64,000 nt of DNA from GWE2-40-63 sp050179685. GTDB lineage: Bacteria; Bacteroidota; Bacteroidia; Bacteroidales; SZUA-534. Positions 7,466-16,500 of the stretch are shown in pieces. The notes under the pieces were generated by a model. It worked only from the letters and a program-made list of their open reading frames with translations, did not search any database and was not told the DNA's origin. A program made the translations under genes and the position numbers. The stretch lies in NCBI GenBank assembly GCA_050179685.1, contig JBFXEW010000015.1:1-64000 (forward strand). The letters are read 5' to 3'. Numbering within the stretch: the first letter of the stretch is position 1; the number at the start of each line of letters is the position of its first letter.

Positions 7466-8689
7466 ATGAAGGGATACGAATATTATACTTTAGCCAATGG
7501 CATTCGGCTGATACACCAACAAAGTGCCGGCAAGGTCGCTCATCTGGGGATTATCATCAATACGGGTTCGCGCGACGAAGCTGCGAATCAGCATGGAATT
7601 GCCCATTTTATTGAGCATGTTATTTTTAAAGGAACACACAAGCGGAAGGCGTATCATGTAATTAGCCGACTCGAAGATGTGGGGGGCGAAATTGACGCCT
7701 ACACTACAAAAGAAGAAACCTGCATCTACGCATCGTTTCTAAAGGAGTACACCAGCCGAACCATGGAACTTTTTGCTGACATTGTCTTTAATGCATCGTT
7801 TCCGGTAAAGGAACTTGAAAAAGAAAAAGAGGTAATTCTCGACGAAATAAATTCCTATAAGGATAGTCCGGCCGAACTTATTTTCGACGATTTTGAAGAG
7901 CAGATTTTTGACGGCCATCCCATCGGACGGAATATTCTGGGCGAACCCACACTGTTGAACACTTACAAACAAGCCGACTTACTGCGCTTTATTACCGATA
8001 ATTACCATACCGACCAAATGGTTATTTGCTCGGTGGGCGATATCAATTTCAACTTATTGAAACGTTGGGCCGAGAAATATTTTGGTACCGTTAAAGCCAA
8101 TCTCAGGAAAGAACGACGCCTGGTGCTTAATGGCTATAAAGCAGAGCAAAAAGTAATTAAAAAAGATACCTTTCAGGCTCATTGCATCACCGGTAACCGG
8201 GCTTATTCCATCGATCACAAGAACAGGCTGCCACTGGAACTGCTAAATAATATTCTGGGCGGTCCGGGTATGAATTCGCGTTTGAACCTGGCTTTGCGTG
8301 AGCGCCATGGCTATACCTATAATGTGGAATCGTTTTATAATCCATACAGCGACACCGGAATTGTGGGTATCTATTTTGGAACCGAACCCGAAAAAGTGGA
8401 GAAAAGCCTGAAAATAATTAAATCGGAAATTCAAAAGCTGCAAACCACCCAACTGGGGATTTTGCAGTTGGAACGGGCCAAGAAGCAAATGATTGGGCAA
8501 ATGGCCATTGGTGCCGAAAACCTGTCGGGATTAATGCTAAACATTGGGCGAAGCTACCTGCTTTTTGGTAAGGTAGATCCTTTGGATGCCGTTTACGAAA
8601 AAATTCAGCAGCTTACTGCCCAACAATTGATTGAAGTAGCCAATGAGGTTTACGATTACCGGCAGCTTTCAACCTTAACCTATATTTAA
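7466..8689 (+). CDS. M16 family zinc peptidase (insulinase/processing-peptidase type)
   Basis: 407 residues. The inverted zinc motif H47-F-I-E50-H51 (GIAHFIEHVIFKG) and Glu127 (VILDEINSY), 76 residues after the second His, form the M16 active site. The second half (from about 215) is the structurally related but catalytically empty M16 domain, with the conserved GGPGMNSRLNLALRERHGYTY segment carrying the R/Y substrate-binding pair. At about 400 residues it matches the M16B class that works as a homodimer. There is no signal peptide, so it is cytoplasmic. It probably degrades small peptides. Confidence 0.92.
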   Translation: MKGYEYYTLANGIRLIHQQSAGKVAHLGIIINTGSRDEAANQHGIAHFIEHVIFKGTHKRKAYHVISRLEDVGGEIDAYTTKEETCIYASFLKEYTSRTMELFADIVFNASFPVKELEKEKEVILDEINSYKDSPAELIFDDFEEQIFDGHPIGRNILGEPTLLNTYKQADLLRFITDNYHTDQMVICSVGDINFNLLKRWAEKYFGTVKANLRKERRLVLNGYKAEQKVIKKDTFQAHCITGNRAYSIDHKNRLPLELLNNILGGPGMNSRLNLALRERHGYTYNVESFYNPYSDTGIVGIYFGTEPEKVEKSLKIIKSEIQKLQTTQLGILQLERAKKQMIGQMAIGAENLSGLMLNIGRSYLLFGKVDPLDAVYEKIQQLTAQQLIEVANEVYDYRQLSTLTYI

Positions 8690-8740
8690 TAGTCGGTCAA
8701 CCCTGCGGGAGTAGCTTGTGCTGCAAGAATCGCGAAAAAA

Positions 8741-8771
8741 AAAGCCTGAATGCTTATTTCAGGCTTTAAAA
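8741..8771. terminator. bidirectional terminator between the M16 peptidase and satP genes
   Basis: AAAGCCTGAA (8741-8750) pairs perfectly with TTCAGGCTTT (8758-8767) and has A and T runs on both sides, fitting the two convergent genes. Confidence 0.8.
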
Positions 8772-8789
8772 AGAGTTGCTTTGTCCGGT

Positions 8790-9356
8790 TTATTTCTTAA
8801 TCCAGGCTTTGCCCATTTTTAGTATTTCTTTACCGGCTACTTCGTTAATAATAACTACGGCCATCATATACCAGGCTGCCAGTGCACAGAATATCAATTC
8901 GTATCCGGCAATTTTATTCATCAGAGGGAAGCCAAAATGACCCAAATCCAAAAGAATAAAACCAATCAGCAATAAGGTAAAAGTAACAGCCATGGCCGTA
9001 TGAATAAACCACGAAGCCACCCAGAATATCAGGGTTAAAAGCGTCCAGGCAACCAGGTAATAGCCTACATCGGTAGTCGACGATTGGTAAATACCCTGGT
9101 GGTTAAATATCCAGATAAGTCCCAGGCCAATCCAGAATGCCCCGTAACTTGAAAAGGCGGCAAAGCCAAAATTATTACCGGTTTTTTGTTCCATAAAGCC
9201 AGCCACCAGTTGGGCAAATCCGCCAAAAACAAAACCCATGGCTACCACCGGACCCAGTCCCATAAGGCCGATGTTATGCAGTTGAAGCAACAGGGTTGTT
9301 AGCCCAAATCCTGCCAATCCAACAACTGCAGGGTTTCCAATTTTTCCGTTTGTCAT
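8790..9356 (-). CDS. satP: acetate/succinate transporter, GPR1/FUN34/SatP family
   Basis: 188 residues with six predicted membrane helices. The family signature NPAVVGLAGFG (variant of NPAPLGL) is near residue 8 and a central GGFAQLVAGFMEQKTGNNFG block follows. Members carry acetate and other short carboxylates with protons across the inner membrane. The C-terminal GKAWIKK is cytosolic. It is single-cistron: its own -7 element upstream and a terminator at its 3' end. Confidence 0.9.
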   Translation of the reverse strand: MTNGKIGNPAVVGLAGFGLTTLLLQLHNIGLMGLGPVVAMGFVFGGFAQLVAGFMEQKTGNNFGFAAFSSYGAFWIGLGLIWIFNHQGIYQSSTTDVGYYLVAWTLLTLIFWVASWFIHTAMAVTFTLLLIGFILLDLGHFGFPLMNKIAGYELIFCALAAWYMMAVVIINEVAGKEILKMGKAWIKK

Positions 9357-9385
9357 AATGTTTACTATTTATTTTTTTGAGGCTG

Positions 9386-9393
9386 CAAAACTA
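9386..9393 (-). promoter_or_regulatory. -7 promoter element of satP
   Basis: Minus strand reads TAGTTTTG followed by CAGCC, an exact TAnnTTTG match about 30 bp upstream of the satP ATG. The downstream CAGCC is shared with the lepA promoter. Confidence 0.55.
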
Positions 9394-9580
9394 ATCGAAT
9401 TTTTAGCACTTGATTCCCCGGACGAATGGTTGGGATAAAATATTTTTTACTTAAGTGAGAAAAGCTGAGAAATGGGAATCAATTAGCCGCTTGTTTATTT
9501 TTAGATTGGTCTGTTGTTGTTGCTGGTTTCTGAACTTAGGAAATGCTTTCGGCTTGGCTGGGCATATTCTTTTTATAAAA

Positions 9581-9788
9581 AAAGAGCTTGTCCCAAAAGT
9601 AAGGTGCATTTACTAAAAACTTACAAAATGGAAGTAATCTTCAAAAAAGGGACGCTGATGACGCAGATTTTGACTGATTTTCGCAGATCTAATCAGCGTA
9701 AATCAGTTTTTTTAGCGTTATCAGCGTTCTATCCCTTTTAATTTGAAAGAAGATGGTATAAATCTTTTGCTTTTTAGACAGCCTCTTT
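9581..9788. mobile_element. MITE-like dispersed repeat, copy 1 (208 bp)
   Basis: Bounded by imperfect 19-bp inverted ends: AAAGAGCTTGTCCCAAAAG at 9581-9599, and CTTTTTAGACAGCCTCTTT at 9770-9788, whose complement is AAAGAGGCTGTCTAAAAAG. A second copy with the same ends and body lies at 63716-63944. The body has short internal repeats of the type ATCAGCGTAAATCAG and no real gene. The end sequence resembles IS termini of the GGCTGTCT..AAAAG type, so it may be mobilised by such an IS elsewhere; that is inference. It occupies most of the 453-bp gap 9357-9809. Confidence 0.7.
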
Positions 9789-9809
9789 CTCTTATGAAAT
9801 TGTATTGTT

Positions 9810-11678
9810 TTAATGCATTTTCCGCGGGCGAATCATGTTCTCAGGAGTAAGAATATTATCCAATTCCTCTTTCGAGAGCAGGTTTTGTTCCAACACCAGG
9901 TCGTAAACGCTGCGGTTGTTTTTTAAGGCTTCTTTGGCCAGCTTGCTGCACACCTCGTAGCCCAAAGCAGGATTCAGTGCGGTTACCAAACCTATGCTGT
10001 TTTGTACCAGTTCGCGGCAGCGTTCTTCGTTGGCAGTTATGCCGTCGATGCAACGGAAACGTAATACTTCCATACCGTTTTTAAGCATCTCAACACTTTC
10101 AAAGATACTTTGTGTAATAACCGGTTCCATCACGTTCAATTCCAGCTGTCCGGCTTCGGAGGCCAGGGTTACCGTGAGGTCGTTGCCAATTACTTTAAAA
10201 GCAATTTGGTTAACCACTTCGGGAATTACCGGGTTTACTTTTCCGGGCATTATCGATGAGCCGGGCTGCATAGGTGGTAGGTTTATCTCGTTAAATCCGG
10301 TACGTGGCCCCGATGACAGCAGGCGCAGGTCGTTGCTGATTTTTGAAAGTTTTACTGCCAGGCGTTTAATGGCCGACGAATACATGATAAAAGCTCCGGT
10401 ATCCTGGGTGGCTTCAATCAGGTTTCCGGCCAGTTTAATGTCGAGTCCGGTAACTTCTTTAAGATGTTTGATGCAAAGTTCGCTGTAGCCGGGTTCAGAA
10501 TTAATTCCCGTGCCAATGGCTGTGGCGCCCATGTTCACTTCAAGAAATAGCTGAACGTTTTGTTCCAGCCGTTCAATTTCTTCCGAAAGAGTTACTGCAT
10601 AGGCTTCAAATGCCTGTCCAAGCGTCATGGGAACAGCATCCTGCAATTGGGTGCGGCCCATTTTAATAACGTCGCGGAAATCGCGCGCCTTGTTATTAAA
10701 CGATTCAATAAGGTCTTTAAGTACTTCGATAAAACGAGCATTATTTAAGATTAGTGCAATTTTTACCGCAGTGGGATAAGCATCGTTGGTCGATTGGCTC
10801 AGGTTTACGTGATTGTTGGGGTGGCAATACTGGTATTCGCCCTTTTTGTGTCCCAGAATTTCCAGAGCGCGGTTGGCAATTACCTCGTTAGCGGCCATGT
10901 TGGTCGAGGTTCCGGCGCCACCCTGTATCATATCAACTGCAAAGTTCTTGTGGAATTTTCCTTTAATAATCTCGTCGCAGGCAGCAACTATGGCATCGGT
11001 AATGGTATCATTTAAAAGGCCCAGTTCGTTGTTTGCTTTGGCAGCGGCCAGTTTCACCATGGCCAGTGCCTGTACAAAAACCGGATAAAAATTCAGGGTT
11101 ACTCCGCTGATGTTGAAGTTTTCCATGGCACGCAGGGTTTGCACACCATAGTAAGCTTCAGCTGGCACATCGCGATCGCCCAATAGGTCGTGTTCACTGC
11201 GGGTACGTCCCGAAACATATTGGGCTCCGGCGTTGGTTAGGTGGGCGTTGGCCTGATTCATGCGGCGGGCAACCAGTTTGGCCAGGTAGCGATAAACTTT
11301 AGCAGCCAGTTCTTTATTATCGTCGAACAGTTCCTGCATGGTTTTCCGGCTCAGCGACAACACCGTTACTTCGGTCATTGCCCTTGCTGTGGTTGAGTGA
11401 GGTGAATTATCGATTAAGGAACCCTCGCCAATAAAATCGTATTTCTGGAAGAACGATAAACGGCGTTCTTCTCCGAAAGGGGTGCGTGTAAAGAGCTCTA
11501 CTTCGCCTTCGTAAATTACAAAGATGGCTTCGCGTTCTGAACCTTCTTTAAAAAGGTAGGCACCTTGTTTAATGGCTTTTTCGCTGAACTTGGCGGCCAA
11601 TAGATCTATTTCGTCGGTGTTGAGTGAGTCAAACAGCTGAACTTCAGTAATAAAGTTCGATATCTTTTGCTTGTCCAT
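9810..11678 (-). CDS. aspA: aspartate ammonia-lyase with N-terminal cyclic-nucleotide-binding-like domain
   Basis: 622 residues, about 150 longer than ordinary AspA. Residues 1-145 form a cNMP-binding fold: LFDSLNTDEIDLLA, a beta roll (GAYLFKEGSEREAIFVIYEG), then FIGEGSLIDNSPHSTTARA and a C-helix. Residues 158-620 are a complete aspartase: SEHDLLGDRDVP, GGAGTSTNMAANEVIANRA, SQSTNDAYPTA and the catalytic loop GSSIMPGKVNP (473-483). Aspartase converts L-aspartate to fumarate and ammonia. In the nucleotide pocket the Glu of FIGEGS is kept, but the usual phosphate-binding Arg position appears to be His94, so binding of cAMP is uncertain. It has its own promoter element. Confidence 0.93.
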   Translation of the reverse strand: MDKQKISNFITEVQLFDSLNTDEIDLLAAKFSEKAIKQGAYLFKEGSEREAIFVIYEGEVELFTRTPFGEERRLSFFQKYDFIGEGSLIDNSPHSTTARAMTEVTVLSLSRKTMQELFDDNKELAAKVYRYLAKLVARRMNQANAHLTNAGAQYVSGRTRSEHDLLGDRDVPAEAYYGVQTLRAMENFNISGVTLNFYPVFVQALAMVKLAAAKANNELGLLNDTITDAIVAACDEIIKGKFHKNFAVDMIQGGAGTSTNMAANEVIANRALEILGHKKGEYQYCHPNNHVNLSQSTNDAYPTAVKIALILNNARFIEVLKDLIESFNNKARDFRDVIKMGRTQLQDAVPMTLGQAFEAYAVTLSEEIERLEQNVQLFLEVNMGATAIGTGINSEPGYSELCIKHLKEVTGLDIKLAGNLIEATQDTGAFIMYSSAIKRLAVKLSKISNDLRLLSSGPRTGFNEINLPPMQPGSSIMPGKVNPVIPEVVNQIAFKVIGNDLTVTLASEAGQLELNVMEPVITQSIFESVEMLKNGMEVLRFRCIDGITANEERCRELVQNSIGLVTALNPALGYEVCSKLAKEALKNNRSVYDLVLEQNLLSKEELDNILTPENMIRPRKMH

Positions 11679-11738
11679 AATGTTGATGTTTTTACTTTTT
11701 GTAGGGCGAATGTGAATATATTTTTAAAACTGCCCAAG

Positions 11739-11746
11739 CAAAAGTA
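11739..11746 (-). promoter_or_regulatory. -7 promoter element of aspA
   Basis: Minus strand TACTTTTG matches TAnnTTTG, with a TTG about 20 bp further upstream as a -33 candidate. It gives a leader of about 55 nt. Confidence 0.6.
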
Positions 11747-11848
11747 TCATATAAAAATGTACTTTACAACACATATTTATTGCCTTTTTATGGGGTTTTG
11801 GAGGCTGATATTTTTTGCTGATAGTATATCGTACTGCTTTAATTTTTC

Positions 11849-11856
11849 TACTTTTG
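11849..11856 (+). promoter_or_regulatory. -7 promoter element of the EamA transporter gene
   Basis: TACTTTTG lies 16 bp before the ATG at 11873 and matches TAnnTTTG. It is divergent from the aspA promoter about 100 bp away. Confidence 0.5.
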
Positions 11857-11872
11857 AGCAAATTTTTACGGA

Positions 11873-12790
11873 ATGATTCAATCACATCTTGGGGAGCTGA
11901 TAGCTTTGGGTACAGCAGTTTGCTGGACAGTAACCGGACTTGCTTTTCAGCAGGCCACGCGCCGAACGGGTTCTTTATCGGTAAACCTTATCCGTTTGCT
12001 GATGGCTTTTGTAATTTACGCGGTAGTTTCGTGGTTCCTGCGCGGGCGTTTTTTTCCGACCGATGCTTCCGGTTTCAACTGGATTTGGTTAAGCATTTCG
12101 GGTTTGGTGGGATTTGTATTTGGCGATTATTTTTTGTTTAAGAGTTACGAATACATCAGCGCCCGCATCTCTATGCTGATTATGTCGCTGAGCCCGCCCT
12201 TTGCCGCTTTTATAAGCTGGATTGCGCTGGGCGAAACCCTGAATTTTCAATCGATGGTGGCTATGGCAGTTACTCTTTCGGGGATTGTGCTGGTAGTAAC
12301 CGAGAAGAAAAAACTGGATGATGAGAAACTGGGAAAGAAAAAAGGCTTACAGTTTTCGTTTTCGCCCAAAGGCCTGGTGTTTGCCTTGTTGGGCACCATT
12401 GGTCAGGCCAGCGGACTGGTGTTAAGCAAATACGGCATGGGCGACTACAATGTGTTTGCCGCTACTCACATTCGGGTAATAACCGGAAGTGTGGGTTTTG
12501 TAATTCTAATTACCATAATAAACCGGTGGCCACGCGTTACCGCTGCCGTTAAAGACGGTAAGGCCCTTCGCTTTATGGCAATTGGTGCCGTATTTGGTCC
12601 TTTTATCGGGGTTTACCTGTCGTTGCTGTCGGTTAAATTTACTTCGGTAGGTATTGCGTCAACCATTATGTCAATTATCCCGGTTTTGATTATTCCTCCG
12701 GCCATACTGCTGTATAAGGAAAAGGTTACCTTAAAAGAAATTATTGGTGCGGTAATAACCGTGGGAGGCGTGGCCCTGTTTTTTATATAA
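11873..12790 (+). CDS. EamA/DMT family transporter
   Basis: 305 residues with about ten hydrophobic helices in two EamA repeats (roughly 5-140 and 165-303), separated by a charged cytosolic loop (EKKKLDDEKLGKKK). Each repeat ends with the typical GE.....(Q/K)..G segment (ALGETLNFQSMVAMAVTLSG; KEKVTLKEIIGAVITVGG). DMT members export metabolites or amino acids; substrate unknown. It is divergent from aspA and upstream of ruvA, which has its own promoter. Confidence 0.85.
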   Translation: MIQSHLGELIALGTAVCWTVTGLAFQQATRRTGSLSVNLIRLLMAFVIYAVVSWFLRGRFFPTDASGFNWIWLSISGLVGFVFGDYFLFKSYEYISARISMLIMSLSPPFAAFISWIALGETLNFQSMVAMAVTLSGIVLVVTEKKKLDDEKLGKKKGLQFSFSPKGLVFALLGTIGQASGLVLSKYGMGDYNVFAATHIRVITGSVGFVILITIINRWPRVTAAVKDGKALRFMAIGAVFGPFIGVYLSLLSVKFTSVGIASTIMSIIPVLIIPPAILLYKEKVTLKEIIGAVITVGGVALFFI

Positions 12791-12899
12791 GGCATCTTGC
12801 AGGAACTAATTCAGACGATTGCAGCTACAGTGCTTTATGCTTTTAAAACATCACGCTTACTTTTAGCCAAAAAGCTTGAGGTTTGTAGCTCATTTTTTG

Positions 12900-12907
12900 T
12901 AGTTTTG
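12900..12907 (+). promoter_or_regulatory. -7 promoter element of ruvA-sprA
   Basis: TAGTTTTG followed by CCC lies 28 bp before the ruvA ATG and matches TAnnTTTG. Because sprA starts 18 bp after ruvA, this promoter probably drives both. Confidence 0.5.
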
Positions 12908-12935
12908 CCCGATTGTAAGCCAAAGTTAAAAATCT

Positions 12936-13517
12936 ATGTACGAATACATACAGGGTACCATAGCAGAACTTACTCCTGCCACCGTAGTTATTGATAACCA
13001 GGGGGTCGGTTATCACATTCAGATTTCGTTAAACACCTATTCGGCCTTATCGGGAAAAGAGCAGGCCGTTGTTTTTGTGCATCAGGTAGTGCGCGACGAT
13101 GCACATTTGTTGTATGGTTTTTTTAATAAAAGCGAGCGCGAAATTTTCCGTCAGTTAATTTCTGTTTCAGGTATTGGTTCAAACACGGCACGAATGATTC
13201 TTTCGTCGCTTAGCCCCGACGAGATTAAAGAAGCCATTCTTTCCGGCAATGTTAAACTCCTGAACAATATAAAAGGCGTAGGGGCCAAAACGGCGCAGCG
13301 TATTATTGTCGATTTAAAAGATAAAGTAGGGAAATCGAATCTTACGGGAGAATTTTTCCAGACACAAAGCAATACAAACCGCGAAGAAGCGTTATCTGCA
13401 TTAGTGATGTTGGGTTTTGTAAAGAGTAGTGTCGAAAAAATACTCGACAAGCTGTTGCAGGCAAATCCCAACGCCAGTGTTGAGGAGCTGGTGAAACAAG
13501 CTTTAAAATCGTTTTAA
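12936..13517 (+). CDS. ruvA: Holliday junction branch migration subunit RuvA
   Basis: 193 residues. It has the N-terminal OB fold (MYEYIQGTIAELTPATVVID), tandem helix-hairpin-helix motifs (LISVSGIGSNTARMIL and LLNNIKGVGAKTAQRIIVDLKDK) and a C-terminal three-helix domain (REEALSALVMLGF) that contacts RuvB. RuvA tetramers hold the four-way junction while RuvB translocates DNA. The gene lies 18 bp upstream of sprA, an arrangement also known from flavobacteria. Confidence 0.96.
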   Translation: MYEYIQGTIAELTPATVVIDNQGVGYHIQISLNTYSALSGKEQAVVFVHQVVRDDAHLLYGFFNKSEREIFRQLISVSGIGSNTARMILSSLSPDEIKEAILSGNVKLLNNIKGVGAKTAQRIIVDLKDKVGKSNLTGEFFQTQSNTNREEALSALVMLGFVKSSVEKILDKLLQANPNASVEELVKQALKSF

Positions 13518-13535
13518 TTAACTGTTACCATTGCC

Positions 13536-16500
13536 TTGAAAAGACAATACCTAAGCATAGCAATAACACTTTTTTTTGCCGGGAACTTTTTAAATGGTTG
13601 GGCACAAACCCAAGCCGATTCCATAAAGTTGCCTTATTCCCTTACACCACAAAGTCAAAACCCTTACGATACCAGGAGGCCTTCGTCGAATATCGACTTT
13701 AAAACCGACGAACTGATTACCACCGAGATTGTGTACGATGAGAAAACCAATCAATACGTGGTTCAGAAAAAAATTGGAAACGTTGTTTTGGGGGCTCCTT
13801 ATACCATGAATTTTGAGGAGTTTCAGCAATACAATGTACAGCAAAACCTAAAAAAGTACTGGGATCAGCGCTATAAAAGTGAATCATTTGAGCATCAGTC
13901 GTCGCTTATTCCCAAAATCAATGTGGGGAGCGAAGCTTTCGAAACCATCTTCGGGAGCAACACCATCGACATTAAGCCCAGTGGTTCTGCCGCATTAAAA
14001 TTCGGAATAAAAATCACCAATTCTGAAAACCCCAACCAGCATGTCGATTTGAGACGAAATACCACCTTCGATTTTAAAGAAGAGATTCAGATGAGTGTGG
14101 TGGGTAAAATTGGCGACAACCTGGAGATGCGGGTTAGTTACGATACCGAGAGCCAGTTCGATTTCGATAACACCATGAACCTGCGTTATCAGGGTAAAGA
14201 AGACGATATTCTGCAAAAAATTGAAGCGGGTGATGTAAGCATGCCGCTTTCTACCTCTCTGATATCGGGGAGCCAAAGTTTGTTCGGTATATTAACCGAG
14301 ATGAAGTTTGGGAACCTCTACATTACCAGTATTTTTTCGCAGCAGGAAGGCGAAACCAAAACCATTATGGTTGAAGGCGGAGCCCAAAAAAGCAGCTACA
14401 ACCTTTCGGCCATTGATTATGACAGAAACCGACACTTCTTTTTATCGCATTATTTCCGAACCCATTACGATGAGTGGCTGGCCAACCTGCCCATGATAAA
14501 TTCGCCCATCAACATCACAAAAATTGAAGTCTGGGTGACCAATTCCAAAAAAGAAACCTCGGGGGCACGAAACATTATGGCCTTTATGGATTTGGGCGAA
14601 GAAAAAGCAACGCAAGTTTTTTATAATAACAACGAATTTGTGTTGCTCGATCCTGCTATAACTACTTACAATAGCAAGTTCCCCACAAATAAAGCCAACA
14701 GTTTGTACCAGCAGGTTGCCGACACCCAGGCAAATCCTGGTATCCGAAACATAAACATGGTTTCGCGAATATTAAACAGTCTAAATTTTGAGGGCGGAAA
14801 ACACTACGAAAAGGTAGAATACGCACGTAAGCTGGGGCCCAACGAATTTACCCTTAACGAACGGCTGGGTTACATTTCGCTGAATTTGTCGCTAAACAGC
14901 GATGAGGTTTTGGCCGTTGCTTATGAATACACCGCCAATGGCGATACTTATAAAGTGGGTGAGTTTTCGCAGGATGGTATCATTCATCCCGATATTTTGG
15001 TAACTAAACTTTTAAAGGGTACCAATTTTAATCCCCTGCTGCCCAACTGGAAACTGATGATGAAAAACGTGTATTCTATTGGCGGATACCAGCTGAGTCA
15101 GGAAGATTTTCGTTTTGAAGTGGAGTATTACGACGACAACATTGGAACACGGCTTTTAAATATTCCTGATCGGAAACGCGTACTTTCCGATTCCATGCGG
15201 AACGAAAAATTTATCCGCCACATGAATCTCGATAATCTGAATTCGCAGGGTAATTTTATAGAAACAGGAGATGGAGTATTCGATTTTGTGGAAGGGGTAA
15301 CCATTTTATCGCAAACCGGGCGAATTATTTTTCCCGTAGTGGAACCTTTTGGCCGTTACCTGTATCAACTTATTGATGACAATGATTTAGCAGAAAGACT
15401 GGCTTACCAGGCATTGTACGATTCTACCCAGTTCAAAGCCAAACAAATTACTTCAAAAAATAAATTCTTTCTGAGTGGCGATTACAAATCGTCGGGAGGG
15501 TCCGAAATATTTTTAAATTCATTTAATATTCCCCAGGGCTCGGTAAAAGTAACCGCCGGGGGTATTGTGCTGCAGGAGAATCTCGATTATTCGGTCGATT
15601 ACAATCTGGGTCGGGTAAAAATTCTGAACGAGAGTTACCTGGCTTCGGGTACACCCTTAAAAATATCACTCGAAAGCAATGCCCTGTTTAGCATTCAAAG
15701 CAAAACCCTGATGGGAACCCATTTCGATTACCGTTTTAACAGCGATTTTAATCTGGGTGCTACCGTTATGAATCTTACCGAGCGGCCACTTACTCAAAAA
15801 GTGAATATGGGCGACGAACCCATAAACAATACCATTTGGGGATTAAACGGTTCGTACCGTACCGATGTTCCTTTTCTTACCCGGATGATTGACCGCCTGC
15901 CTTTTCTTGAAACCAAAGAAATGTCGTCGATTACAGTTGAAGGCGAGTTTGCCCATTTGATACCGGGACACAACAAAGCCATTGGAGCCAATGGTAATGC
16001 TTTTATCGACGATTTTGAAGGCAGTGAATCCAGTATCGATTTACGCAGCCGGGTGGGCTGGGTTTTATCCAGTATTCCGCACGATAAAGAAGTTTTTCCT
16101 GAATCGGACGATTTTAGCGGATTAAGTTCGGGTTACAACCGGGCGCTTCTGGCCTGGTATCAGATTGATCCCATATTTTTTCGTTCCACTTCAACAGAAA
16201 ACGTAAATGACGAACAACTTTCCAGTTTGCAGGTTTACCGGGTGAACGAACGGGAGATTTATCCAAATCGTGATACGCCCAGCGGGCAGCCGACCGAAAT
16301 TACTACCCTCGATTTGGCTTTTTATCCTGAAGAAAGAGGGCCATACAACTTTGATACCGAAGCAACGGTTCATTCTGCGGGTATAAATAACGAAGGAAAA
16401 TTGAACAATCCGGAAACGCGGTGGGCAGGAATTATGCGGGAATTAAATACCAAGGATTTTGAAGCGCAAAATGTGGAATACATCATGTTTTGGATGATGG

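Noticed and set aside
9514..9741. 75-codon plus-strand frame
   Set aside because: Mostly inside MITE copy 1 and not conserved as a frame in copy 2.
12797..12994. 65-codon plus-strand frame between the EamA gene and ruvA
   Set aside because: It overlaps the ruvA promoter and start and has no protein-like conservation pattern.
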